Source: Anaeramoeba flamelloides
Taxonomy: Eukaryota; Metamonada; Anaeramoebidae
Reading direction: 5' to 3'
Assembly: GCA_027625915.1 (NCBI GenBank)
Contig: JANTQA010000012.1
Location: forward strand, 11,060,501 to 11,124,500
DNA length: 64,000 bases
Positions 11,655 to 23,479 of this stretch are shown here, in pieces. The translations under genes and the position numbers were made by a program. The notes beneath the pieces were generated by a model. The model saw nothing but the letters and a program-made list of their open reading frames with translations, was not told the origin of the DNA and made no database searches. Within the stretch, counting starts at the first letter, position 1, and each line of letters begins with the position of its first letter.

Positions 11655-14137
11655 GAGGTTTTGATGATAACATGATTAATTCATGATATATTTACAAAAA
11701 TCGCGATAATTTCCATCAAATCGCGATAATATCAGAAAATTGCGATATTCAATATGACTTAGAATCCGGTGATAATGTACTCTTTGCCCAAATCTTAAAA
11801 TCGATTCATTATCAAAAAAAAGCAATATTTAGGAGAGCCAAGTTGTTTTTTTTAAATGATTGGGAAGATCAAGTTAATAGAACCTGAAAGAAGGTAAAGA
11901 TAAAAAATGTTTTCATTGATCAAGTTTACCACTTACAGTCAAATCTAAAACCCGGAAATTTCTGAAACCAGGTAATTCCATTTTTCTGATCAATTGTAAA
12001 TATTAGTAAAAAGTCAAAAAAATACTCCCATTTTACAGACAAATAACCCAATTACCCAGCAACTTATAACCTTCCCAATTGGGGTATTAGTTAAATATTC
12101 TGAATCCATCATTTTTAACTCTTTGGTAAATTCAGAAATCAAAAAAATCCAAAATTTGTAAAATTAATTGAGAACATTACTAAAAATGAAAATCCACTTT
12201 TGATTTTAAATTTTGAAATAAAAAAACATTTTCATACTTTTAAAATATTTGAAAGAATTTGAATTTGAGAGAGGTGTTTGATTATTGTAAATTTTCATTA
12301 AATTATGAAAACCATTTTGTCAAAAAATAAATCCTCTAAGGTTCCCAATATAAATTTAAAATTTTGAAAAAATTATTAAAAGAAAGATATAAAGTAAATA
12401 AAACTCTTATTTCATAAATGATGTAACAAAATAATTCATATAAAGATGATTCCTAATAAATTTAGAATTTATCTAAAGGGAAAATCGCAATAAATTTGAT
12501 TTTAATTTTCAGTAATGTTCTCAATTAATTTTACAAATTTTGGATTTTTTTGATTTCTGAATTTACCAAAGAGTTAAAAATGATGGATTCAGAATATTTA
12601 ACTAATACCCCAATTGGGAAGGTTATAAGTTGCTGGGTAATTGGGTTATTTGTTTGTAAAATGGGAGTATATTTTTGACTTTTTACTAATATTTACAATT
12701 GATCAGAAAAATGGAATTAACTGGTTTCAGAAATTTTTGGGTTTTAGATTTGACTGTAACAGAATAAAAAATTAATTCCGCAAATTTCTCATTTTATTTT
12801 TTTTTAGACTGATATTTCGCTTTAGTACAGAGAGGGTTGAGCACACCCAATGGTAAACAAAAACGTGAGTGCTCTCACTTTTCAAGAACTGTAAATGTAA
12901 CCTAAAATTTCATAATCCATTTTTAGAAAAATAAAAGTCCTCTAATAAACCTGAAATACCTAAAGTATTCCAACTTCAAGACTCATTATTTCTTCATTGT
13001 CATTTAAAAAGAACCAATAGATACCTTTTACTTCTTGAATTGTTTTATTTATTGCTAAACAATAGCTAATTTTAGTACATTATCACCGGACTAAATCACA
13101 TTTTAAAAATTTTTTTGAAATTTATTTCGTTAATTTTCAAAAATATGTCCCATTCCATTCATTCCTCATCAAATTATAAAACTTTTGTTTTGAAACTAAT
13201 CAGCTTAAAAATTTTTTTACGAGAAAAAAAAATTACATACTGCAAAGTTGGTATTTTTGAAAAAAATATGTTTGAAAAACCGAAAGCACTTCATTTAAAA
13301 ATTGAAGGATTGCTTTATTGAACAAAATACCCAAAAGAAATATAAAATAAAATAGTACTGACATTGTAACGTAAGACATATTATTGCGATAATATAACAA
13401 ATCGCGACAATTCGATAAAATCACAATAAATGCCAAAATATCACGATTAAAAAGTTATCACAATAAAATAGTTGATGGATTTTTGGGTGAATTGAGAAAT
13501 ATTTTAACAAAAAAATTTTTTTTGATCAAAAAATAGCTTAGGTGAAATAAAGTCATTCTTTGAGCATCTTAGTATTGAACAGAAAACACAATTAGAGCTT
13601 AGAGGTTTTTGTTTGATCGATCACCAATAAGAAGGAAAATTATTCTTTATTCTTTTTTGCTATTTAAAATTGTGAATGTAACAACGCCATTGTAAGAAAA
13701 CACATTTATCTTATATTCAATTATATTGTTGGAATGGGTAATTATTAGTTTGATCATTAAATTAGTTTGAGATTTGATATTTGGTTAAAAAAAAAAATGA
13801 AAAGAAAACAATTTTTTTCCACTACAAACCAAACTCATGGCCTTTACAAAAACTTTACTTCTTTCAAAACTTTCAAACACTTGAAGACAGTACACAGCCC
13901 TTACAAACACTTTCAAACATTTATTAAAGGGGAAAGTGTTGTAAAAGTCTCAAGGATTTGTAAAAGTCAAGAGATTTTTTAAGGTAATTTTAAAAAAATA
14001 ATTTTTCATTTTTTCGCAATAATTCAGAAATCGCGAAAATGTTGAATATCGCGATAAAGTTGGATTAATCACGATTTTTAATATTATCGCGATTTTATTG
14101 TTAATATTATGATAATATATGTTATGATCAAAACCTC
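11655..14137. mobile_element. TA-flanked element with GAGGTTTTGATGATA ends, copy 1 (2.48 kb)
   Basis: Ends GAGGTTTTGATGATAAC (left) and GTTATGATCAAAACCTC (right) are inverted and flanked by TA (11653-11654 and 14138-14139). Subterminal DNA on both sides carries many copies of short motifs such as TCGCGATAAT, possible binding sites for a mobilising protein. The related 3.1 kb element at 51189-54300 is in the opposite orientation and shares ends, subterminal motifs and an inner segment (13850-13980 versus 51355-51480 reversed). No recognisable transposase. It contains a further foldback at 11936-12756. Confidence 0.7.
11936..12756. mobile_element. Long-arm foldback element (CAGTCAAATCTAAAACCC ends), copy 1
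   Basis: The two arms, about 11936-12186 and 12511-12756, are inverted copies of some 245 bp with only a handful of differences. They surround a 320-bp unique core, and TA flanks both ends (11934-11935, 12757-12758). Such high arm identity implies recent insertion or recent gene conversion. No reading frame of note. Decayed relatives of the arms occur in 30070-31740. Confidence 0.8.
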
Positions 14138-14757
14138 TATTTATTGAAATTTTTTTTTGAATAATAAGTCTTATTTCCGAATTGTTTGAAAATAGAAAAT
14201 CAGAATAGAAAAATCAATTGTGTTTTATTTACAATTTTATGGTAGCCTTGGAACAGCTGTATGTTTTTGATGGCAAATAATGTATTTTGAAAACAAAATA
14301 AATGTTCGAAAAAAAAATTACTTATAACTATGATCCTGCATTAGTTTAAAACTTTTTGGAATAAGCACCTGTGTTTTAAAATGTTATTTTTTGTTCTCAA
14401 CTTCTTGGCTGATTAAAAATAAAAATATAACTTTTGGACAGTTCAGGCAATATCTTTTCAAAAGAAAATCTCAATTATTAAAATAGAAGGTATCAAATAT
14501 TGATCCAAAATAATTAGATCACTAAATTATAAATACAATAATTTTGATTTGAGAGAAATTGAAGTCAGTTATCAAAACTTTAATTGTGGTATTTTTGTAG
14601 ATAAAATTTGTTTTCAAAAAAAAATAATTTTTGGTTATTCTAAATTGAATTCCAAAACTTTTTGGGATTGTTAAAGTAATTTAATTGTCTACATGTATTT
14701 TTCAGGGATACTTTTATGAATAACTTTGAATCTTAAATCCTTTTATTTTAATAAAAA

Positions 14758-16564
14758 AATTTTTCAATTTATTTTTTTTTTTTTATTATTGAAGAAGTGT
14801 AAATTACACTCTAGTTGCCCTTATACTTAAATTTCCTTTCAGAAATTTAAGCTTAAAATCATAGATTCCACGATTATTAACCAATGAAAATAATAATAAA
14901 CTGTTATGGTTTAAAATTAATTCATAGAGGTTTTTTTCATTTAATTTATTCAGAAATATTAATCTATTATTTTCATAGGAAGGACATACCCATAAAAAAT
15001 GATCAATATTTTCAATAACTTCCTTTTGTTTGTATTTTAAACATAAAGGACAAAATTTATTTGAATTTTTATTAATTACATAGTAATATCTACTTAAACA
15101 GTTAGTGAATGTCCTAAATTTTAGAATTGTTGAACTTGATGGATATCTTAGATATTTTTGAGTTGTAAATAATGAATTTTGGTTTCTTAATATTGTGAAG
15201 TATCTTTGCACTTTCCAGCTCTTGGACTTCAATAATTCATTATATGTGTATTTATAGATTTCCTTTTTTAATTCAATTATATCTTTTGAATTCCAGTTAA
15301 TTTTATTGTTGGTTCGTTGATTAAATTTTATTAATTTTTCTAAATAAGGAAGAGATAAATTTTTTAATTATTTTTTGAATTTGAATTTTTTTTTATTAAC
15401 CGAAATTACCATATTTTCAATTTTAAATTCTGTTTTATAAATAAGAATTGGTGTATTTCTGTTTATTTTGCATATTTCAGTAATGGCTGTATTCATCCAA
15501 GAATTTTAAATTATTTAAAGTTTTTATTTCATAATTAAAAATTTCTAATCCATATGTTAATTGACTTGATATAAAAGATTTAAATAATCTGATTTTCAAA
15601 TTATTATTGAGGGAATTGTTATTAAATAATTGTTTACATTTATTAAATGTTTCTTAAGCTTTTTTTAAATTATAAACTATATGTGAAATTTTATCCAAAT
15701 AGATACCTAAATATTTAATCTTTTTTAAATCTTTTGAAATAACTGTTTTTTCTTTATTTGGTTTCAATCCAAATTGAATTATAATTTCATAAATTGAATT
15801 TAATTTTTGATTTAAATGATTTTTATCCCCTTTTATAATTAAGATTAAATCATCTGCAAACATTTGACAATGGTTCGTTCAAGATATTATTTTTAATAAA
15901 AGAAAATGTGAAATTAGAGCAAATAAAATAGGTGATAATGGGTCTCCTTGAAATATACCTAACCCTTCTCCTTGATAATATTTTATTAAAAAATTTTGAA
16001 TAATTTTATTTAAAATAAATTTTTTTATTGTTTTTCTAATTATTTTTAAAACTGATTGAATCAAAAAATTTTGCTATATCAATCATTATAATATATGTTT
16101 TATTATTTTCATTTTCATTATTTGATTTTATATTATTATAAGTATTTAAGAAATTTAAAACTGCAATTCGAGTATCATATTGTTTTCGAAATCCAAACTG
16201 TGATTTGTGAATAAATTCCCAACAAGGTTCAATTAGTTTATATAACATTTTAAGAAATAATCTTGGTAAACTTTGATTAATTGAAATTGGTCGATAATTC
16301 AAAGCTACCCCTTCGTTTCCTTTTTTATGTATAAATAAAATTGATCTTTTTTTAATATATTCTATATTATTCTTATTAGGATTAAATAGCCAATTATTAA
16401 ATATATTATGAATTGCAATTAAATATTTATCATAATTTTTATTTTCAATTTGTTCAAGATTTGAAATGATTTCATCATCACAAATATATTTTAATTCTCA
16501 ATTTTTTGAAATCCTTTAACTGATTTATTTTTTAAATTTTTGATAGTGAAAATTTTTCAATTTA
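14758..16564 (-). mobile_element. LINE (non-LTR retrotransposon), 5'-truncated and frameshifted, with 14-bp target duplication
   Basis: The element body is 14772-16550 on the minus strand; the A tail appears as T-runs at its low-coordinate end. AATTTTTCAATTTA occurs on both sides (14758-14771 and 16551-16564). Reverse transcriptase blocks are visible: KKGNEGVALNYRPISI, FGFRKQYDTRIAVLNFL, IDIAKFFDS, GIFQGDPLSPILFALI and FADDLILII (the catalytic YxDD-type box). The C-terminal part has a zinc-knuckle-like CPLC followed by HFLWVCP. The frame changes several times between blocks and the endonuclease part is missing, so the copy is dead. Unit 1 of the duplication lacks it, so it arrived after the duplication. 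Confidence 0.9.
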
Positions 16565-17017
16565 ATATCAATCTTTTTTTTGCTTTTCTTGACAATAGTC
16601 TTTTCTTGAATGAAATTGAATTAATCTTGAAATAAAAAATTCATCTTTTTTTCAAATAAAATACAGGAATATTTTGATGAAGACACATTATAAAATAAGA
16701 ATAATAGATTGTGAATTTAATTTGAAAAATTAACATTGTAACTTTTAGGAGATTGATGATTTGATTTTATTTTGAAAAAAAAGTCAAAAATTTCAAAAAG
16801 AAAAAAAATACTTTTTTGGAAACAAAAATTAAATGATCAAAAAAAATTGTTTTTCAAGAAAAAATTAATAGTTTCAAAAGTTAAAATTTTGATTGAAAGA
16901 ATAATTAAAAAAAATGAGAATTTGTTAATTGTTATAATCCAATCCGTCCTTATTTTCAAGTGTTCTAAATCAGAGAAAATATGAAAGTCATTAAATTCTT
17001 TTTATATTCATTATCAT

Positions 17018-19119
17018 TTAAGGTTTTTCACAAAAACATTCAAATTCAACAAGAAATGATTCTTCATTCTCATCTACACCATCTAAATCTCTTACTTGAT
17101 TTGTATTTAAATAAACATTACTATTATTATTACGTTCTACTGTGAAATTTTTACTAATATAAAGTGCAGGATAATAATGATAACTTTTCCTTTTAATAAG
17201 AATTATAATATTGTTTGAAAATATATAAATAAAATATTGTTAAACAAATTCAAAATTAATTTTATTAATAGGGAAAAATATTTACTCTCCAAAGCAAGGA
17301 ACATAATCATTTCTCCAAGATAAAGCTGAATCATAAACATATTCACATAATTGGAAAAAATGAATATATAAATATATTAAATTTATTAGTAAAAAACATT
17401 ATCACCAATAAAATAGAGAAAAAGTTTAAAAAAAATTGAAAAAATAAAGATTTTGTATTTACCTTTATTATTATCTTTTCCTGTTAAACATAAAATTTTT
17501 AACCAATTTTCACTTCCATAATAAAATAAAAAAGACTCTGAAGACTCTTTATAACAGTTTCCTTTTCCAAAACCAATATCTGAATAAGCTCCAAAAATAT
17601 AATCAAGATGATTTTTACAAATAATTAAACTTTTTCCTTTATTATCACATTTTTTATGCCAGGTTTGAATATTTCTTGTATTTCTATTTAAATAATAATT
17701 CAAATGTAATTTAAAATTCATTGGTAAATGTTTCTGTAATTGTTTAAATAATTCCAAAGAAAGAATATTTGAAGGTGATTTTTCAGAAATAATTTGGATT
17801 GTTTTTTTGGGAAATTCAATTTGATTTATTTGGAAATTAACAATATAGGTTCCAATTAATTGAATTTTAAATTCTGTTTGAAAAGATCCTATTTGATCAT
17901 TATTTGATTGAAAATCCAATTGTTCAATTTTTATTATATTTTGGTCATTTGTAGAATCAATAAATGATAATTTAATATCAAGATCATCAATATTTAGAAT
18001 TGTGTTATTCAAACAATTTTTCAAAATTAGCAACAATTTTATAATTTCATTGTTATGAAATTGTTTTTTTTCAAATTGATATTTGGATTGTTCAATTGAA
18101 ATTTCATTTTCAATTTCTAAAAATCTCAGTGTATTTATCTTTTCAATTTGCTTTTTTATTAAATATTTTTTTTCTGTTTGTTCTTTCTTTTTCTCATACC
18201 TGTTATTTATTTTAACAATTTGGCAATTGATTTCATTAATAGGGTTATTTAATAAAAACATATATTTATTGACGATTAATTTTTGAATAAAAATTTGTAA
18301 ATTATTTTTATTTTTTATCGCTTGATCTAAAAGATCAAAATATTTTTCAAATTTTTTCAATAAATTAATATTTTGGGATTCCACTTGAAACTCATGATTC
18401 AATTTCTTTTCGGTTTGGGAATATTCTTGGTTTAATTGATTTTTAATTTTTTCATTTTTTAGTTTTAATTCTTTTTTTAATTTTTTATAATTATTTTCAA
18501 TTTCATTTGTCAATTTTATTTTTGTATTTTGAATATTTTCTTTTAGATTATCAATTTTTATCAATTTTTGTTTTCTATTTTCGAGTGATTGTTTAATTTG
18601 ATCTTTATATTTATTTTTGAATTCTTCTCTTTGTGTTTGATTGTAATTTGTTAATTCCTTTATCTTTGGATCAAACTCAATTAATTTTGTCCAGGATTGT
18701 TCCTCAAATTCATCAAAAGGTTTAATGTCATGACCATTATGATTTTGGATTGCACACTTATAACATAAAGGAGTTTTATCTTGAAAACAAAAAAATTCTT
18801 TTTGAATTTTATGTTTTGAACAAATTAATCCAAATTCATCCATTTTTATTTGCTCTGAAAAAAGCTCATCAAATGTTGATGCTAAAGAAAAGTCATATAT
18901 TGAGTTGATTTTAATTCTTAAATGATTTTGATGATCTTCATTTTGATGATATTGTTTCTCATGTTCCACACAATAATAATCATTGCAATTCTTACACAAA
19001 TACATTGAATCTTTTTGAATTCCTTTTTTCAAACATTCAACACAAAATTTAATTTCTTTTTTCTTTTCAATTGGTAAATTTTTAGTTTCTTCATTCAATT
19101 CATTATTTTTTTCTTCCAT
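17018..19119 (-). CDS. B-box zinc finger / coiled-coil / filamin-like / TLDc domain protein (TRIM-like), 620 aa, three exons
   Basis: Exons 19119-17463, 17325-17286 and 17183-17018 join in phase to 620 codons. Residues about 25-66 form a Cys/His-rich first B-box (CVEC, CKNC, HQNEDHQNH). Residues about 99-134 are a canonical B-box2 with CSKH, FCF, CYKC and NHNGH. A Lys/Glu/Asn-rich coiled coil follows (about 155-330), then an Ig/filamin-like segment (about 345-445), then a TLDc domain with WHKKCDNKGKSL, YIFGAYSDIGFGKGN and FLFYYGSE that is completed only by exons 2 and 3 (RNDYVPCFGDYHYYPALYIS). There is no RING, so ubiquitin-ligase activity is not implied. TLDc domains elsewhere are linked to oxidation resistance and V-ATPase binding; the role here is unknown. 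A broken paralogue lies at 7672-9789. Confidence 0.88.
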
Positions 19120-20906
19120 TTGAACTTACCACTTTGAAAATTCGACTTTATTGGGGTTATAAAAAATAATAAAGAAAATAAATAAAAATGAAAATGAATT
19201 TATTATTAATAGAAAATAAAAATTAATGGGAATTATTGAGTTTAAATAATTTTATTAAGATTGAAACTTTTAAATTTGATTTAATTTTGATATTGACATT
19301 GTAAAAAAGTGAAGACTTTTGTTATTATGATTTTGACAGATGTTAAACTTTTTTAAAGTTTTATAACTTAATAAGGCGAAAACTTTTTTAACCAAAACCT
19401 CTACATCAGATTAAAAGGGTGAGATCCTTCTCTTTTTTTAAAAAACAAAAGTTTAAAAAAGTTTATATTCTGAAAAAGTTTTCAATTTTTTAAAAATAGA
19501 AAACTTGACAAAAGTTAGAAAATGTCTTTATTTTTTGAAAACTACGATATCAAGAAAACTGATTTTAATTTTGTTTTAATACATTCTATGGTCTCTTTTT
19601 ATTTTTTAGAGAGATAAAATTACTAATTTATTTTGAAATTAAATAAAAATAGGAAATCTAATAATTAAATTTTAGAAGAATGTGGAAAGGATTATTAATA
19701 ATTTTATTATTATAATTATTTTAATTTAAACTAAAGGTTTAAAAATTGGCTACTCAAAAAATATAAAGATTATTTGGTTTCATTATTTTTAAATTAAACC
19801 CTTTTTAATAAAATTTTTGACTCTTTGAAACACAAAACTTTAAAAAGTTTTAATTCAGAAAAATCAAAAATGAAAAAGTTTTCACTTTTTTAAAGTACCT
19901 AATTCTAAAATCATTTTTAGTAGATTTTTTTTATTATTTAATAGATCTAAAAGAATTTAATTTATTTAAAGTGATGCCAATTTATTCAAAGATGTTGAAT
20001 ATGATAATAATTGTTAAATTATTTTCAAACATATAGAAATTTTTTATCGACAAAATGAGGTGTAAATTCGGCAATTACATCGAATTAGCCGAAGGAAATC
20101 AAAAAAATTAAAAAGTACATCTTTATGGTAATTGTTCTTCTTGTTGAAACTATTTTACCTTACTTTTTTATTTGATTAAAATCCTTATCAAATTATTAAT
20201 CAATTATTTTAATTTATTTGAAAATCAATTTTATTATTTTTTATTATTTCAAATGAAACTGAAAATTAAATAAATTTGGCTTTATTTATTTATATACAAG
20301 ACTAGAATAATGTTCTATTTTACACTTAAAGTTTCTACAACTTTTGGTTCAATGAAAATTGTTTAACTTAAAATATTCAATTAAATTTTTATATTTGTGG
20401 AAAAAAAGTTTAACTTTTTTATTGATAGTGAAGAAATGTCATTCTGAAAATGAAAAGATCAATTTCATAATAGATAAGGGTAAACAAATGATTAAAGACA
20501 AAAAAAAGGATCAAACAAAATTAAAGTTTAATAATACTTTTGGTTTGAGTTTTTCTTTGACTGTTCTTAGATGACTTAATTTAGTTGAAAAAAGTTGAAT
20601 ATTAACTTTAAGATCAACAAAATAACTTATGATCTTGACAATCAACAAAGTTGTTTTGAATTACGTTTATTGATCCAATTGGTTAACAATATCATGAATT
20701 CTTCTTTCAAGTTAATTACATGCTGTTTTAATTGATTTTCCTTTGAGTTTTCAGGTTCTTTTGAAGTTTTCAATCAAGACTTGTTAAATTTTTTTGTTGT
20801 GTATCACTTTTTTTAGCAAATGTCACAATCAAATTCAAAGAATTACTATTTTCTCTTAAACTAACAACATAGTGATAGTGAAATAAGATCTATAAATATT
20901 TCATTT
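19120..20906. other. Upstream flank of the intact B-box/TLDc gene
   Basis: AT-rich, homologous to 9790-11330 with local differences. A unit-2 segment around 19280-19480 rich in AAAGTT and AACTTT words has no good counterpart in unit 1. The short frame KEPENSKENQLKQ...LLTNWINKRNS shared with unit 1 lies near 20640-20780 (minus). No confident gene. Confidence 0.5.
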
Positions 20907-23044
20907 CCAATCGATTTTTTCAAGACTTTGTTGATTTTTCTGTTTATAATTAAGGAACTAGTAACTCTTATTTATTTTTTTTCAAAAAGGCAAGATTGGA
21001 ATTATTTACATAAGGATCCAATTAAACTTAATACAAAATTTAATTTATCAACTTTAGAGAGATGAGTATCATTTTTAAAACAGTTAATTTTTAATACAAA
21101 GAAATTTCCAGTCAAAAGATCCTGATCCTTTTTGGTTGGATTTTTCGATGGAAAATTAGAAAAAGAAAAATTAACAAAAAACTTTATTTTGATGAAATCC
21201 TCACTTTTAGTAGTTTCTGAAAGTTTTTATGAACAAATAACCTTGAACTTCGAATCTTTATATTGAAAATATTATCAAAATAAATCAAATATTGAATCCT
21301 TGAAGATCTAAAACAATTGATCCTGTATTTTATTCACAAAATGATTTATTCAATTTCTTAAAATTGAAAAGATTCAGCAATCTTCTTTTTCAAATATAAA
21401 GAGTAGAGAAAAGTTTATGTGTGTATTAAAATCAGTTATTTGATAATATCTAATTTTTTTTTTATTAGATTCATTTATTTCTGTTTAATTTGTTCGAAAA
21501 TCTTTAAAAAATTGAGAAATAATAGTAAAGTCTATTGATGCATTTAATCTTTGGATTGTTTATATCCCACTAAAAAAAAATAACATTGTGTTATTAATTA
21601 TTGATTATATTCAGTTCAGTTTTAAAAACACAAACTTTCAACAAAATTTAAGGCACAAAAAAATCCCAAATTAAGTTACAAAATTTGTAATTTTTTTTTA
21701 TATAATGTATTTTACTAGAATTTGAATTTTGTACCTTAATTTGATTTTCATTGTATCTTAAATTTCGTATAAGTTTATGTCTTAGAAGTGAAACTGATTA
21801 TGTAAATAATCAAATTAAAAAATAGTTGTTTTGATTATAAGTTGACTTTTCCAGGTATTAAAAAAAAATCATTTTTGGGTTAATTTTAATTTAAAGGATT
21901 TTGGTTCTTTATTCTTTTGTTCTTTTGTTTCAAAAAAAAAAAGAAAAAATTAATTTGAATTGTTCTTTGAATCAAAATATTAAGAATTAATGAGTTTAAA
22001 ATAAATATTGTAATTATTTTGAAATTAAGTAGATTTTTTCAACTGGGTTATTTTACTGCTTAACCGTAAAAAAAAAAAATATTTTTAAAACAGTCAGATT
22101 ACATCTTTATAACAAAAATCTATATAAAATTGTAATTTTTTAATAGTAAACACTATAATAACGTTTTTATATCTTTATAAATATTCATTATTTTAATCTA
22201 TTTTAAAATTTAAAAGAAATTATTTAACAGTTAAAAATCTTTAAAAAAATAAAATTGAAATATTTTTAATTTTATTAGTTTAAAAAAAGATTTTTAATGA
22301 TAATTTTACAATTAAAATAGTTTCTTATTATGGTTTTTAATGATGAAACAATTTTTAACAAGATCTATTATGTATTTTTTTTATAGTATTACTATTTTTT
22401 TTTTAATATTCTTAATTTGTAACACTTTATATAATTTTTTTTATCTCTAATAAAACCAAAAGAAAATCTTAAAAAAATTTAAAACATCTTTTACAACAAA
22501 AAAAAAAAAAAGTTATATTAATCAGTTTCATTTTTTTATAACATGTTAAAGATGGTGTTATTAATATTTTAATCAGTACTTACAAATTTAATAACATTTT
22601 CAATATTTAAAACACTTATATATCACACAAATTACATATAATATCTATGATTTTTATTAGGGCAGTGGTTTTATTTTTACAAGTGTATTTTGAGTATTAT
22701 TCCATCATAGATCTTAAGTTTTCTTTTTTCTTCCATAGAAAGATAAAGTTTTTATAAAATAATTCATAAATATGTTGAATTTTGAACTTTACTAAAATGT
22801 GAAAGATGGATCAAACTGTTAAAAGCAAAATTAATTTCTGAAAATAGCTTTTAAACTAAGTTTACTATTTTAGTAATCCGATTTTTACTTTATTATGAAA
22901 TTTCAAGATGTAGTAAAATTATTTCGATTTGCTATTAAATTATAAAAAGATTTTTTTTAGTTTACTATATGCGTAAGAAAAGAATATTTTGGGGATGAAA
23001 TGTTCAATATTTCTAATTATTAATTAGAAAAATACAGTAAAGTG
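20907..23044. other. AT-rich gene-free stretch
   Basis: Apart from a decayed six-copy-family MITE at 21610-21804, this stretch shows only A/T runs and short open frames of Phe/Ile/Lys composition. Nothing coding is supported. Confidence 0.6.
21610..21804. mobile_element. MITE of the CAGTCAGTT(C/T)CAC family, copy 1 (most decayed)
   Basis: About 195 bp, palindromic overall. CAGTTCAGTTTTAAAAACAC at the left, ACAAACTTTCAACAAAATTT inside the arm, and AAGTGAAACTGATTATGTA at the right. Same layout and length as the copies at 23676 and 32772 but with more mismatches. Confidence 0.7.
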
Positions 23045-23241
23045 TAAAGTCAGTTTCACTTTTAAGGCACAAAATTTCAACAAAATTTAAAGCACAAAAA
23101 AATCTCAAATTAAGGCACAAATTTTAAATTTTTTTTTTACAAATTATTTTACTCGAATCCAAACTTTTAGGCCTTAATTTGAGATTTTTATTGTGCTTTA
23201 AATTACTTTGAAGTTAGTGCCTTAAAAGTGGAACTGAGTGG
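23045..23241. mobile_element. MITE of the CAGTCAGTT(C/T)CAC family, copy 2
   Basis: AGTCAGTTTCACTTTTAAGG at the left and AAGTGGAACTGAGTGG at the right surround inverted arms with the family words GGCACAAA and AAATTTAAAGCAC. The terminal bases are mutated. Confidence 0.75.
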
Positions 23242-23479
23242 AAAAAAAACATTAACTTTAATTTAAAATAGTTTTTTTGTTGATATCAAAGTTTACAATT
23301 GTTATACTGCTATTTGAATAATAAAAGGGAATATATATATATATATATTATTTTACTTTTATTAATAGAATTCATTGTAAAGAAATATTTATTATTTTTG
23401 ATCTCTTTTTTAATTTTTAGTCTCTTTTATTATATAAATTTGTATATTTTGGATAAAATAAATATTGGTAGACAAAGAA

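Larger units (their letters stand above)
11332..14259. mobile_element. TA-flanked inverted-repeat element (CAGC-TTCCAA ends), copy 1, with nested insertions
   Basis: The left end CAGCCTTTCCAAGTCTACCA and right end (reverse complement CAGCTGTTCCAAGGCTACCA) form near-identical inverted arms of about 120 bp. They are flanked by TA at 11330-11331 and 14260-14261, as expected for Tc1/mariner-type transposition. The interior is mostly another element (11655-14137) and a 199-bp foldback (11452-11650), so the original element may have been only about 250 bp. No transposase was seen. Relatives with the same ends lie at 52306-52764, 53672-54072 and 59100-59184. Confidence 0.8.
14277..20906. repeat. Direct duplication, unit 2 (with LINE insertion)
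   Basis: Second unit of the duplication, carrying the intact B-box/TLDc gene. Homology to unit 1 begins within about 20 bp of the right end of the inverted-repeat element at 14259. It is interrupted by the LINE at 14772-16550 and ends at TATAAATATTTCATTT (20906). Beyond that point unit 2 has unique sequence, whereas unit 1 has the element. Confidence 0.85.
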
